Shown piece by piece: positions 39,719 to 49,409 of a stretch of 64,000 nt of DNA (its first letter is position 1; every line of letters begins with the position of its first letter). The position numbers and the translations under genes are program-made. The stretch is from Neokomagataea tanensis (GTDB lineage: Bacteria; Pseudomonadota; Alphaproteobacteria; Acetobacterales; Acetobacteraceae), in contig NZ_CP032485.1 in the NCBI RefSeq assembly GCF_006542335.1, positions 1 through 64,000 of the forward strand, written 5' to 3'. The notes under the pieces were generated by a model. It worked only from the letters and a program-made list of their open reading frames with translations, did not search any database and was not told the origin of the DNA.

Positions 39719-40780
39719 CTAGAAGCCTTCAGCCGCCAAAAGTGCTGTTTGCTCTTCTTGCGTCAAAGCATCTACAACTTCGTCAAATTCACCAGCCATA
39801 ATCCGGTCAATTTTATAGAGCGTCAGATTTATCCGATGCTCCGTAACACGGCCTTGCGGGAAGTTATACGTCCGTATCCGCTCTGAACGATCACCCGTAC
39901 CAACCTGTGACTTACGATCCTGTGCACGCTCTGCATGGGCTGCAGCACGCTGGGCCTCGTATAGGCGCGCGCGCAAGATCTTCATCGCCTTGGCACGGTT
40001 TTTGTGCTGGCTCTTCTCTTCCTGCATGGCCACCACGACACCCGTCGGAATATGCGTGATTCGGACAGCACTCTCCGTTTTATTAACGTGCTGCCCTCCC
40101 GCTCCCGATGCCCGATAAACGTCGATGCGCAGGTCATCATCGTTGATGGTGACATCAACTTCTTCCGCCTCAGGCAGAACTGCAACGGTTACCGTCGACG
40201 TGTGAATACGCCCTTGGCTTTCCGTTGCCGGAACGCGCTGGACACGGTGCACGCCTGACTCATATTTCAAACGGGCGAAAACAGAGCGGCCGGAGATCGT
40301 TGCCATCCCCTCTTTAATGCCTGAAACTTCGCTTTCGGCGTATTCCATAACTTCAAAACGCCATCCATTACGCTCAGAAAAGCGGCGATAAGCGTCAAAA
40401 AGCTCCGAGGCAAACAGCCCCGCCTCATCACCGCCTGCGGCAGGACGAATTTCTAAAATTGCACTGCGTTCATCTGCTTCATCTTTTGGCAGCAGAGCTA
40501 AACGCAACGCCCTTTCTAAAACGGGAATACTGTCGTGGAGTTCTTCAAGCTCTGCACGGGCCAAGTCCCGCATTTCAGGGTCGTCAAGGAGGGCTTCGGC
40601 ACCCTCCTTCTGTTCCACCGCTGCGCGATAGGCTTGAATTGAGGCAACAACAGGCTCTAGCTCAGCATACTCGCGAGAGAGACGTGTAAACGTCTCCCCC
40701 GTGGCTTCCCCAGACGCCATGATGTCTTGAAGCTCTTCCGAGCGGGCGACAATACGCTCGAGTCTATCATCAACCGCCAC
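39719..40780 (-). CDS. prfA: Peptide chain release factor 1
   Basis: RF1 recognises UAA and UAG stop codons and triggers peptide release. The 353-residue protein has the GGQ motif ([17 protein letters not shown]) near residue 225. Its PxT anticodon-like motif appears in the segment [14 protein letters not shown]. Family length is 355-360. It follows hisS by 3 bases, so it is part of the ispG-hisS-prfA leftward unit. Confidence 0.96.
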   Translation of the reverse strand: MAVDDRLERIVARSEELQDIMASGEATGETFTRLSREYAELEPVVASIQAYRAAVEQKEGAEALLDDPEMRDLARAELEELHDSIPVLERALRLALLPKDEADERSAILEIRPAAGGDEAGLFASELFDAYRRFSERNGWRFEVMEYAESEVSGIKEGMATISGRSVFARLKYESGVHRVQRVPATESQGRIHTSTVTVAVLPEAEEVDVTINDDDLRIDVYRASGAGGQHVNKTESAVRITHIPTGVVVAMQEEKSQHKNRAKAMKILRARLYEAQRAAAHAERAQDRKSQVGTGDRSERIRTYNFPQGRVTEHRINLTLYKIDRIMAGEFDEVVDALTQEEQTALLAAEGF

Positions 40781-40783
40781 GCT

Positions 40784-42037
40784 TTAGGCTCCAGTTAAGC
40801 ACTGCACAACATCGCCCAGTGCAACTTCACGCTGCTCACGCGCCGTCAAATCACGCAGTTGCACTACGCCCCGCGCGATTTCTTCGTCTCCCAAAACAAT
40901 CGCATGGGAAGCGCCAGATTTCACAACACGCTCCATCCGTTTTTTGAGGTTGCCGCGTGTTTCAATTTCTGCGCGCAGACCGGCCTGACGCAAACTACGT
41001 ACCAGCGATGCTGCCTTTTGCACTGCAGCATCCCCCATAGGAACGAGCGCAATACCAGCTTCTACAACTGGAGCTTCCTCAAGCAACAATGCGAGGCGCT
41101 CGATCCCCCCGGCCCAACCAATAGCCGGTATTTCAGGGCCACCCATCTGCGCAACAAGCCCTTCGTAACGCCCGCCAGCAAGAACAGTCCCTTGGGCCCC
41201 TAGTTTGGTCGTTACGAATTCAAACGCCGTATGAGAATAGTAATCCAGGCCACGGACTATGCTTGGATTTTCAGTGAACGGGACCCCGAAATCATGCAAG
41301 TGAGCACGTAAATCGTCCCAGAACTTTTGAGATTCCGCATTTAAATAATCAGCAAAACGTGGCGCATCGTTCAACAACGCGCGATCTTGTTCTGCCTTGC
41401 TATCCAAAATACGCAAGGGGTTGACGTCCAGTCGCGTACGGCTCTCGTCTGAAAGCGCATCAATGTGCGAACGGAAATAAGCCACCAGCGCATCGCGCCA
41501 TGCTTGACGTGAGGCAATATCACCTAACGTGTTCAACTCAAGGACAACGTCATCGGCAAGCCCCAGCGCCTTTAAGACGTCATAGGCCATGGTGATGACC
41601 TCTGCATCGCGCAGCGGACCTTCAGCACCGATAAGCTCTGCACCAATTTGATGGAACTGACGGTAACGCCCCTTTTGCGGCCGCTCATAGCGGAACATCG
41701 GGCCGCTATACCACGCCTTTTGGGGCAAAGATTGTGTTAAACCGTTCGTCACCAAAGCACGGCAGATAGATGCCGTATTCTCCGGCCTCAGTGTAATGCT
41801 GTCACCGCCACGGTCTTCGAAGCTGTACATCTCCTTAGAGACGACATCGGATGTTTCACCCAATGTTCGCGCAAAAACGCGCGTATCTTCGAAGATTGGA
41901 GTGCTCCACTCTTCAAAGCCATAAGTCGCAAGAACGCGTGCCGCCGTTTGTATAACATGACGATGCCTGCGCATCGTCTCGCCAATCAAATCATGTGTGC
42001 CGCGTGGCGGCTGTAAACCTGTCATGCTACCAGCCAT
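40784..42037 (-). CDS. hisS: Histidyl-tRNA synthetase
   Basis: HisS charges tRNA-His. The class II synthetase shows motif 1 (PPRGTHDL at the N terminus), motif 2 (WYSGPMFRYERPQKGRYRQF), the HisA motif RGLDYYSHTAFE, and motif 3 (IPAIGWAGGIERLALLL). The anticodon-binding domain is C-terminal. Its ATG overlaps the ispG stop (TAATG). A downstream ATG four codons later (MTGLQPPRG) is another possible start. Length of 417 residues is typical. Confidence 0.95.
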   Translation of the reverse strand: MAGSMTGLQPPRGTHDLIGETMRRHRHVIQTAARVLATYGFEEWSTPIFEDTRVFARTLGETSDVVSKEMYSFEDRGGDSITLRPENTASICRALVTNGLTQSLPQKAWYSGPMFRYERPQKGRYRQFHQIGAELIGAEGPLRDAEVITMAYDVLKALGLADDVVLELNTLGDIASRQAWRDALVAYFRSHIDALSDESRTRLDVNPLRILDSKAEQDRALLNDAPRFADYLNAESQKFWDDLRAHLHDFGVPFTENPSIVRGLDYYSHTAFEFVTTKLGAQGTVLAGGRYEGLVAQMGGPEIPAIGWAGGIERLALLLEEAPVVEAGIALVPMGDAAVQKAASLVRSLRQAGLRAEIETRGNLKKRMERVVKSGASHAIVLGDEEIARGVVQLRDLTAREQREVALGDVVQCLTGA

Positions 42038-43182
42038 TATGCGCTCGCAGGGTCCATTTGCTTCGCAGTTGAAGCTTCTTCTTTACCAGCTTCAATAGCG
42101 GCTACTTTGTTTTCTACCAGCTCAACAATATGCTCGATCATGTCCTTGGCGGGCATGGTGTGGTCTTGTTTGCCGGCGGAGTAGACCATGTGGCGCCCTT
42201 GCCCGCCGCCGGTCACCCCGAGATCCGTCATCAGTGCCTCTCCCGGCCCGTTCACCACGCATCCAATGATCGACAGCGTCAAAGGCGTTTTGATGTGCTG
42301 CAGACGATCTTCCAATGTCTGCACAGTTTCCACGACGTTGAAGCCTTGGCGAGCACAAGACGGGCAGGAAATAATTTTCACACCACGGTGACGCAAGCCA
42401 AGGGACTTCAAAATATCCCAACCGACCAGCACTTCTTCTTCAGGCGCAGCAGACAGTGAAACGCGCATGGTATCACCCACGCCTGCCCATAGAAGGTTCC
42501 CCAAGCCAATAGAAGACTTCACAGTCCCTGCACGCTTAGAGCCAGCCTCAGTAATACCGATATGCAGCGGATGATCACAGCAATCTGCAAGCTGCTGGTA
42601 AGCCGCCACAGCCATAAACACGTCTGACGCTTTCACGCTGATCTTAAACTCGTGGAAGTCGTGATCTTGCAAAATCTTTGCGTGTTCCAGCGCACTTTCA
42701 ACCAGCGCTTCAGGGTTTGGTTCGCCGTATTTTTCAAGAAGATGGCGCTCCAGCGAGCCAGCGTTCACACCAATTCTGATGGAGCAGTTATGCTCACGCG
42801 CTGCCTTGACCACTTCCTTTACACGTTCTGCGCTGCCGATATTACCCGGATTAATACGCAAACATGCCGCACCGTTACGGGCTGCTTCGAGCGCGCGTTT
42901 ATAGTGGAAGTGAATATCAGCCACGATTGGCACATTCACTTCATGCGCAATTTCTTTCAGCGCTGCAGTGCTGGCTTCATCAGGGCAGGATACACGGACG
43001 ATATCAACACCCGCCAGCTCAGCACGACGAATTTGCTCAATTGTCGCTTGCGCATCAGACGTAAGAGTGTTGGTCATTGTCTGCACAGAAATCGGAGCAT
43101 CACCACCAACGGCAACTTTACCCACGTGAATCTGACGAGACTTACGACGCTCGATATGCTGATACGGACGGTAGCTGCTCAT
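42037..43182 (-). CDS. ispG: 4-hydroxy-3-methylbut-2-enyl diphosphate synthase (flavodoxin)
   Basis: IspG (GcpE) is the penultimate enzyme of the MEP isoprenoid pathway and uses a 4Fe-4S cluster. The 381-residue protein has the N-terminal TIM-barrel start [16 protein letters not shown] and the [10 protein letters not shown] segment. The cluster ligands are in SCPSCARQG and [12 protein letters not shown], with the following DLGVTGG segment. It is upstream of hisS in a leftward run. The 98-base gap behind it before rodZ has no recognised promoter or terminator. Confidence 0.96.
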
Positions 43183-43280
43183 GTTAATCCTCTTCGTGCC
43201 GGGGTAGTACCCGGCCTATAGGTTCGGCGTTTCGTATGTTCGTCCGCCCCTTCTATAGGCAGATGACCATTTATTCCAGA

Positions 43281-44615
43281 TCAATGGGTAGACGTCGCAT
43301 CACCGCTAGGTGATTGCCCCGTCAATTGTCGCGCATTCAGCTCATCGGTAGTGAGCTCGTGATGAACGGCAGGCTTGGGAACTGCTTTCGTCACAGGCGC
43401 AGGGCGTGGTTTTGGATGCGGTAATGCTTGCACCTCGGGAGCTGTCACAGCCGGAACTGGAGCTGACTGTGCAGGAGTTGAGCTTGGTGCAACACCATGG
43501 CCGTACTCCCCTTGATTAACGGCATCCGCTGTCACTGTTATATTACGGCGGACGGCACCAATGCGTCCAAGCGCCGCGCTTACAGCATCATGCGTCATAA
43601 GCACAACACCACCGGCATTGCCGACAGAGAGCTTGTAGGGCCCATCCGCAGCCGCACCTTGCCAAATTTCACCATCGGACAATACCCGAGAGACGAGAAC
43701 GTGCCCGTTTTTATCCGAAATTTGGACCCAGACCTGCGCTGTTGCCTTAACTGCGATTTGTCCTTCCGGAAGCGCGTCCGTAGTCTGTTGAGCGTTGTCT
43801 GCCCTGACAGGTGCCTTATCGTCCACGTTGGTCGGGTTATTTGTTTGTCCCGCAACCTGCCCCGTTTCCGGTTGCGTCCCCCCTGACTGGCCTGCATTAG
43901 GAGATGCCACCGCCCCATCATCATCCTGCTGTTCAACAGACGCAGATGGTTGTGCAGTGTTTGCGGGCAAGGCTGGTCTTATTGCCTCTTTGTCGGTGGT
44001 CGTCTGCGCCGTTTGCGCTGTGTTACCTTGCCCAACATTAGATGACTGCGCAGCAGGAGGGGTAGGTTCTGCCGAGTGCTTTTCTTCCGTCGGAGCCTGC
44101 CCCGGCATAACCGAAGCAACTTGCGGAGATGTCATGACCGAATGCGCGTTGTTAGGCATCAATGCCGCGAGTGAAGGGACGCGCTTTTCAATCAGCTCAT
44201 CGTGCGCTGAGAAATAGTACCAGCCTGCATAAGCCGCCGCGACCAGAATAAAGCCAGCTCCGATTAAAAGCCCGATAGGCAATCCCCGCTCACCTTGGGC
44301 CTGCGGAAATACCAACTCAGCTTTTCCACCAGAAACACGCCGAAACTCACGCTGAAATCGTTCGACCAGCGCGTCAGCGTCCAGCTGCATAGCCTGCGCA
44401 TATGCCCGCAGAAAGCCGACAGCATATGCCTCACCCGGCATTGAGGAAAAATCATCCGCCTCCAAAGCCGTGAGTACGCGCCCACGGATACGGAGCCACT
44501 GCGCCACATCCTCAATTTGCCAGCCCAATTCTTCACGCCGCTGGCGCAACACCGTGCCAACACTCGGCTGATCTGAGCGAAGCGCTGTCATACGATCAGA
44601 TGAAGACATAGGCAT
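43281..44615 (-). CDS. rodZ: RodZ-like cytoskeletal anchor (HTH plus C-terminal beta domain)
   Basis: RodZ links the MreB cytoskeleton to the cell-wall machinery. The start ATG at 44615 follows AGG by nine bases; TTG 44642 and ATG 44621 are alternatives. An N-terminal helix-turn-helix domain (GTVLRQRREELGWQIEDVAQ...) is followed by a single transmembrane helix (GLLIGAGFILVAAAYAGWYY) near residue 130. A Pro/Thr/Gln/Ala/Asn-rich periplasmic linker of about 130 residues comes next. Then comes a DUF4115-type beta domain (AQVWVQISDKNGHVLVSRVL...). The tail is Pro/Lys-rich. Confidence 0.88.
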   Translation of the reverse strand: MPMSSSDRMTALRSDQPSVGTVLRQRREELGWQIEDVAQWLRIRGRVLTALEADDFSSMPGEAYAVGFLRAYAQAMQLDADALVERFQREFRRVSGGKAELVFPQAQGERGLPIGLLIGAGFILVAAAYAGWYYFSAHDELIEKRVPSLAALMPNNAHSVMTSPQVASVMPGQAPTEEKHSAEPTPPAAQSSNVGQGNTAQTAQTTTDKEAIRPALPANTAQPSASVEQQDDDGAVASPNAGQSGGTQPETGQVAGQTNNPTNVDDKAPVRADNAQQTTDALPEGQIAVKATAQVWVQISDKNGHVLVSRVLSDGEIWQGAAADGPYKLSVGNAGGVVLMTHDAVSAALGRIGAVRRNITVTADAVNQGEYGHGVAPSSTPAQSAPVPAVTAPEVQALPHPKPRPAPVTKAVPKPAVHHELTTDELNARQLTGQSPSGDATSTH

Positions 44616-44669
44616 GGACATAAACCTGTTCAAACAAGGCAATCAAACCAAGGATGCGCGCTCGGAGAA

Positions 44670-45710
44670 TTAAGAAACGTGAATGCGTTGCTCACGTTTT
44701 TCAATTGCTTCCACCGCTTGCTCGACCAAGCCAGCAATGATCTCTGATACAGGACGGATTTCCTTCACCATCCCGACAGATTGACCAGCCATTACTGAGC
44801 CGTTCTCGACGTCACCGTCGATCACCGCACGACGCAAAGACCCTGCCCAGAAGTGCTCGATAGAAAGCTGAGCATCTTCCTTATTCAGTTCACCATTTTG
44901 GAAACGACGAATCGTCTCTGCCTGATGCTTCAGGAACTGACGCGTACCAGCATTGGACAAACCACGTACCGGTATTACGGGAAACTGCTCGTCCAGTTGC
45001 ACTGAGGTCACAGCATCACGCGCATTGGCACGCAAGAAAGACTTCTTGAAGTTCTCGTGCGCAATGCTTTCCTGAGATGCTGCAAACACTGTGCCTAATT
45101 GTGCACCAGCCGCTCCTTGCTCAAGGTAAGACACAACAGCGTCCCCTCGGCCCAAGCCACCTGCAACAAAAATGGGGACATCACGCAGATGAGGCAAGAT
45201 TTCCTGTGCCAAAACGGTCAGCGACACAGGACCGACATGCCCACCCGCCTCTGAACCCTCAATAACGAGCGCTTCAATACCCATTTTTACCAGACGTTTG
45301 CCCAAAGCCAGTGCCGGCGCAAAACCGACAGCACGCGCTCCGCCGTCACGCACACGACGAATAATGGCACTGCTAGGGACACCGCCCGCCAAAATGACGT
45401 GCGTTACCTTATGCGCCAAACACACATCAACCAAGCGCTCCAAATCCGGGTGCATGGTAATCAAGTTCACGCCAAATGGACGCTTTGTCAGCGCTTGCGT
45501 CGCAACGATTTCTTCTTCTAGTCGCTCCGGAGACATCGCTCCGCACGCAATAACACCAAACCCACCTGCATTTGAAATGGCTGAAACGAGATTACGCTCG
45601 CTCACCCACGACATCGCACCGCCAAGAACAGCAACCTCGCTGCCTAAAAAGTCGCAGCCGGGCTGCCAGAGTTTTTGCAGCGTTTCGCGGGCGTCACTTT
45701 TGGCGTTCAC
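44670..45710 (-). CDS. NAD(P)H-dependent flavin oxidoreductase (nitronate monooxygenase family)
   Basis: A FMN-binding TIM-barrel enzyme of 346 residues related to nitronate monooxygenases and to FabK-type enoyl-ACP reductases. Landmarks are the N-terminal LGGAMSWVSERNLVSAISNAGGFGVI segment, VIEGSEAGGHVGP for FMN phosphate binding, VAGGLGRGDAVVSYLEQGAAGAQLGTVF near residue 195, and the catalytic His region within GHVGP. It starts with GTG overlapping the lysC stop. Substrate is not predictable; detoxification of nitronates or an enoyl reductase role are both possible. Confidence 0.85.
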   Translation of the reverse strand: MNAKSDARETLQKLWQPGCDFLGSEVAVLGGAMSWVSERNLVSAISNAGGFGVIACGAMSPERLEEEIVATQALTKRPFGVNLITMHPDLERLVDVCLAHKVTHVILAGGVPSSAIIRRVRDGGARAVGFAPALALGKRLVKMGIEALVIEGSEAGGHVGPVSLTVLAQEILPHLRDVPIFVAGGLGRGDAVVSYLEQGAAGAQLGTVFAASQESIAHENFKKSFLRANARDAVTSVQLDEQFPVIPVRGLSNAGTRQFLKHQAETIRRFQNGELNKEDAQLSIEHFWAGSLRRAVIDGDVENGSVMAGQSVGMVKEIRPVSEIIAGLVEQAVEAIEKREQRIHVS

Positions 45711-47032
45711 GTATTGGGTTCCTCAATTTTATCTAGTCCATAGGCTGTATGCAGCGCGCGCACAGCCAATTCAGTGTACTCAGCGTCAATCAAAACAGAG
45801 ATTTTGATTTCACTCGTCGAAATAACCTGAACGTTAATACCGCGCTCGGCCAAAGTGCGGAACATGACCGCTGCAAGGCCAGCGTTTGAACGCATACCAA
45901 CGCCAACAACGCTAATTTTGGTCACATTGCGCGAGGTTTGGATTTCACCCCACTCAATATCACCGCGTTCTCTGTCCAATACCGCGCAGGCAGCTTCAAC
46001 GTCTGTTAATCCGACAGTGAAGGTCATGTTGTTAAGGCTATCGGCCCCAACGCTTTGCACGATCATATCGACATTGATATTCGCAGCCGCCAAAGGACCA
46101 AAAATCGCAGCGGCTATGCCGGGGCGATCCGGAATACGACGAACTGAAATTTTTGCTTCGTCACGCGAATAGGCGATACCCGCCACGAGTTCCTTTTCCA
46201 CCAGCTCGTCCTCATTTACCACTAACGATCCACTCTCATCATCTGTTTCAGCAAAAGATGAGAGGACACGCACACGAACATTTTCACGCATTGCTAAACC
46301 GACGCTGCGGGTTTGCAATACTTTGGCTCCGACAGAAGCCAATTCCAGCATTTCTTCATAAGTAATACGATCAAGGCGCTTCGCACGCTGCACAATGCGC
46401 GGGTCCGTCGTATAAATTCCGTCAACATCGGTATAAATATCGCAACGGTCGGCCTTAATAGCAGCAGCCACAGCAACCGCTGACGTATCCGAGCCTCCAC
46501 GCCCCAAAGTAGCGATCCGCTGGTCAGGACCAATACCTTGGAAACCTGCGATGACCGGCACAACATCGCCTAAAAGGCTACGCTCCAACGCGGCACCATC
46601 CACTGATTCGATGGAGGCTTTTCCGTGCGCATCATCTGTTCGCAAAGGAATTTGCCATCCTTGGAAGGAGCGCGCAGGCACACCAATCTTCTGCAACGCA
46701 ATTGCAACAAGCCCGCTTGTAACCTGCTCGCCGGACGCTACAACAGCATCATACTCGCGAGGGTCAGCCAGTGTATCCAGCTCAGCACAGTAGCCAACCA
46801 TCCGGTTAGTAACACCAGACATAGCTGAAACAACAACCGCAACGCGGTGGCCGCGTTCAACTTCCACCTTCACCCGTTGGGCAACGACGCGAATGCGCTC
46901 AATCGTACCAACTGACGTACCGCCGAATTTCATAACGATCGTTTTACGTTTGCCCATTGCCTCGCTGCTTTTCATCGAGGGGGACGTCGCGTCAGTATGA
47001 GAAACGAAAACGGGCGTGTCAGTCTTGGACAT
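45707..47032 (-). CDS. lysC: Aspartate kinase
   Basis: Aspartokinase phosphorylates aspartate, the committed step to Lys, Met and Thr and to diaminopimelate for peptidoglycan. The 441-residue protein begins MSKTDTPVFV; later ATGs at 46975 and 46957 are possible, but GGAG sits eleven bases before the first. The kinase domain has VMKFGGTSVG, the GRGGSDTSAVA segment and DVDGIYTTDPR. Two ACT domains at the C terminus (VAGIAYSRDEAKIS and KISVVGVGMR...) give feedback regulation by Lys/Thr. It is divergent to ubiG across a 174-base gap. Confidence 0.95.
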   Translation of the reverse strand: MSKTDTPVFVSHTDATSPSMKSSEAMGKRKTIVMKFGGTSVGTIERIRVVAQRVKVEVERGHRVAVVVSAMSGVTNRMVGYCAELDTLADPREYDAVVASGEQVTSGLVAIALQKIGVPARSFQGWQIPLRTDDAHGKASIESVDGAALERSLLGDVVPVIAGFQGIGPDQRIATLGRGGSDTSAVAVAAAIKADRCDIYTDVDGIYTTDPRIVQRAKRLDRITYEEMLELASVGAKVLQTRSVGLAMRENVRVRVLSSFAETDDESGSLVVNEDELVEKELVAGIAYSRDEAKISVRRIPDRPGIAAAIFGPLAAANINVDMIVQSVGADSLNNMTFTVGLTDVEAACAVLDRERGDIEWGEIQTSRNVTKISVVGVGMRSNAGLAAVMFRTLAERGINVQVISTSEIKISVLIDAEYTELAVRALHTAYGLDKIEEPNT

Positions 47033-47206
47033 CGCGTTCAGAACTCCAGGTCATGGTCTGGCATTGCGCGCGCGGGTCTGGCATCGAAAAAACATACTGA
47101 GATAATTCAGCTGGTTCCTTTACCTAACCCGCCGGTCCACATACCTCTCTCAACACGCCACGTCCAGCCAATGACGGCTGTACTTCTGCCTATTAGGAGC
47201 ATTCCG

Positions 47207-47974
47207 ATGGCTTCAGAGAACGATTTTTCTTCAACCGTCACATCAAAACCCACCTCGCACTCTGTTTCGCAAGACGAAATTGCTCATTTCAGCGCCCTTG
47301 CGCATGACTGGTGGAACCCACGCGGACCCATGGCCCCCCTGCACGCTATGAACCCGCTCCGCACACAATGGGTTGCAGACCGTATTGCGCCCCTGCAAGC
47401 AGCACGCGGGGAGCGCCTCTCTCTCCTAGATATTGGCTGCGGAGCCGGAATAGCCAGTGAAGCTTACGCCAAGCTTGGCTTTGACACTCTTGGTCTTGAT
47501 GCAAGCCTGGAAGGCATCGAGGCTGCCAAAACTCACCTCGCAGAAGAGCCATTACCCGCCAGTGCGGCCCAAATAACTTACCGCCACGGCAGCGCTGAAA
47601 CCCTCGTTGAAGAGGGACAAAAATTTGATGTCGTTTCTGCACTTGAAGTTATCGAACACGTGACAGACCCTCAGGGCTTTCTACACCTGCTGGCAGACCT
47701 CACTCTTCCCGGGGGTATGATCGCTGTCTCGACCCTTAACCGTACGGCACGGTCATATGTGGTGGCAAAACTGGGGGCTGAATATATTTTACGGCTGCTG
47801 CCCGTCGGTACGCATGACTGGAAAAAATTTATCAAACCAGAAGAACTAGCCCGCATGGCCCGTAACGCCGGCCTCAGAATGACCGACGTATCAGGCATGT
47901 CCTATATCCCACCCAAATGGCGCGCAACACGTGATACGGGGGTCAACTACATCACCATTTTTACAAAAGACTAA
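47207..47974 (+). CDS. ubiG: Ubiquinone biosynthesis O-methyltransferase UbiG
   Basis: UbiG carries out both O-methylations of ubiquinone synthesis. An in-frame start at 46997 would add 70 residues not seen in the family. The ATG at 47207 (MASENDFSS) with TAGGAGC ten bases upstream gives 255 residues. The SAM-binding signature LLDIGCGAGIASEAYAKLG is near residue 68, followed by LGLDASLEGIEAA. VSALEVIEHV and the family C-terminal DVSGMSYIPPKWRATRDTGVNY are present. Divergent from lysC. Confidence 0.95.
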   Translation: MASENDFSSTVTSKPTSHSVSQDEIAHFSALAHDWWNPRGPMAPLHAMNPLRTQWVADRIAPLQAARGERLSLLDIGCGAGIASEAYAKLGFDTLGLDASLEGIEAAKTHLAEEPLPASAAQITYRHGSAETLVEEGQKFDVVSALEVIEHVTDPQGFLHLLADLTLPGGMIAVSTLNRTARSYVVAKLGAEYILRLLPVGTHDWKKFIKPEELARMARNAGLRMTDVSGMSYIPPKWRATRDTGVNYITIFTKD

Positions 47975-47980
47975 TCCAAT

Positions 47981-48008
47981 AAAAAAGGCGCCCTATCAAA
48001 GGGCGCCT
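47981..48008 (-). terminator. Terminator after the lactonase gene
   Basis: AGGCGCCCT (47986-47994) and AGGGCGCCT (48000-48008) form a perfect 9-bp stem with loop ATCAA. The A-run at 47981-47986 is a T-run on the minus strand, so it ends the leftward lactonase transcript and may stop ubiG too. Confidence 0.85.
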
Positions 48009-48037
48009 CGTGAGAAAACTCACAACCAAGTCTTTGT

Positions 48038-49321
48038 TTAAGCCTTGGTATCCATAAATGCGAATGTTGTCGGGCTACCGACTGGCGTAAAGTGGTTTGT
48101 GAAAGCCAACTGACCTGTTGTCTTATCCACCTTAAACGCTGTAACCGCATCCGAGCGCTGGTTAGCGCAGAACAAGAACGTACCGGATGGATCAAACATC
48201 ATGGCACGGCCGTAGTCTGCATGCATCCAGACTTCGTCTTGCAGCGTCAGTGTACCATCTTCGCCAATGGCGAAGACTGCGAGTGAGTCACCCAAACGGT
48301 TTGACGCGTAAACGTACTTGCCGCTAGCAGAGATCAAAATTTCTGCTGCCAGTGTAGACCCACGGAAATGCGGCGTTACCGTGCTAACGGTTTGAATGTT
48401 ATTCAAAGTACCGTTTTGTGGGTCAAACGTAGAGACCACGATCTTGGAGTTCTGCTCGCACAGGTTGTACAGAATTCTGCCTGTGTGATTAAACTCAAAG
48501 TGACGAGGTGCACAGCCGGGTTCCATATCGTAATATGGCGTCTTAGCTGGCTCAAGTTTGCCCGTACCCAAATTAAGGGTCCAAACATAGATACGGTCCA
48601 ACCCTGCATCATCTACCAGCACAAAGCGCCCTGACGGATCAGAACGGATCATGTGTGGATGCGGGCCTGAGTGGTCCGAAACCGCAAAGTTACCCTGTGG
48701 GTTATCAACGGCACGGTCTGGCTGGCGTGGGCCAGAATTATGCACGACGTCTGTTGGAGCCCCTAAAGAACCGTCGCCACGAATCGGCACAACAGCAACC
48801 GAGCCACCGACATAGTTAGCAACCAGCAAGTATCGGCCTGAGTGGTGCACGCTCAAATGCGCGGGAACTGAACCGCCAGAGCTAACCGTGTTGATCTTAC
48901 GGAGCGAACCCGTCTGCTGGTTAACTTCAAACGCCGTTAGCGAACCATTTCCGTTCTTGTCGTAATCACTAATTTCGCTCAGAGCGTAAAGATAGCGATT
49001 ATCCGCGGATAGCGTAATAAACGATGGGCTGGCGATATCTGTAAACGTCGTTACAGGTATGAGTGCGCCCGTTACACGGTCCATCTCAAAAACGGAAATG
49101 CCCTGCCCGTTGCCCGCTCCACCTGGAGGCCCGTGCTTCGTATATCCACCGACAAAACAAATGGTTTTTGACACAGGCTTTGGCGGCGGTGGCGGAACCG
49201 GCGCCGGAGAGTCAGCAGCAGGCGCATTATCAGCTGCATGGACAGCGCCTACCATACCGACAGCAACAGAACTTGCCGCGATGCCTAACGCAAAATCACG
49301 GCGAGAGACAGGATTACGCAT
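48038..49321 (-). CDS. Tat-exported lactonase family protein (6-phosphogluconolactonase-like beta propeller)
   Basis: A 427-residue protein of the Pgl/YbhE seven-bladed propeller family. It starts with a twin-arginine signal (SRRDFALGIAASSVAVGM ending VHAAD), then a Pro-rich linker (SPAPVPPPPPKP), so it is periplasmic, unlike the cytoplasmic E. coli enzyme. Blade signatures include SPSFITLSADNRYLYALSE, PAHLSVHHSGRYLLVANY, and PHMIRSDPSGRFVLVDDAGLDRI. The C-terminal blades include GKYVYASNR and GTFLFCANQRSDAV. It could hydrolyse gluconolactone or another sugar lactone formed by periplasmic oxidation, as fits acetic acid bacteria; this is inference. AAGGAG precedes the ATG. Confidence 0.88.
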   Translation of the reverse strand: MRNPVSRRDFALGIAASSVAVGMVGAVHAADNAPAADSPAPVPPPPPKPVSKTICFVGGYTKHGPPGGAGNGQGISVFEMDRVTGALIPVTTFTDIASPSFITLSADNRYLYALSEISDYDKNGNGSLTAFEVNQQTGSLRKINTVSSGGSVPAHLSVHHSGRYLLVANYVGGSVAVVPIRGDGSLGAPTDVVHNSGPRQPDRAVDNPQGNFAVSDHSGPHPHMIRSDPSGRFVLVDDAGLDRIYVWTLNLGTGKLEPAKTPYYDMEPGCAPRHFEFNHTGRILYNLCEQNSKIVVSTFDPQNGTLNNIQTVSTVTPHFRGSTLAAEILISASGKYVYASNRLGDSLAVFAIGEDGTLTLQDEVWMHADYGRAMMFDPSGTFLFCANQRSDAVTAFKVDKTTGQLAFTNHFTPVGSPTTFAFMDTKA

Positions 49322-49409
49322 AGAAAATTGTGCTCCTTATACCTCTATTAATGCCCAGCCGAACCTGCCTAAATTATGGCAAAAGCACTAAATCTTAAAA
49401 AATTATACA

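Noticed and set aside
43595..43936. Minus-strand ORF overlapping rodZ in another frame
   Set aside because: Arises from the low-complexity linker composition.
46997..47206. 70-residue N-terminal extension of ubiG
   Set aside because: No similarity to UbiG, and a good Shine-Dalgarno site lies before ATG 47207.
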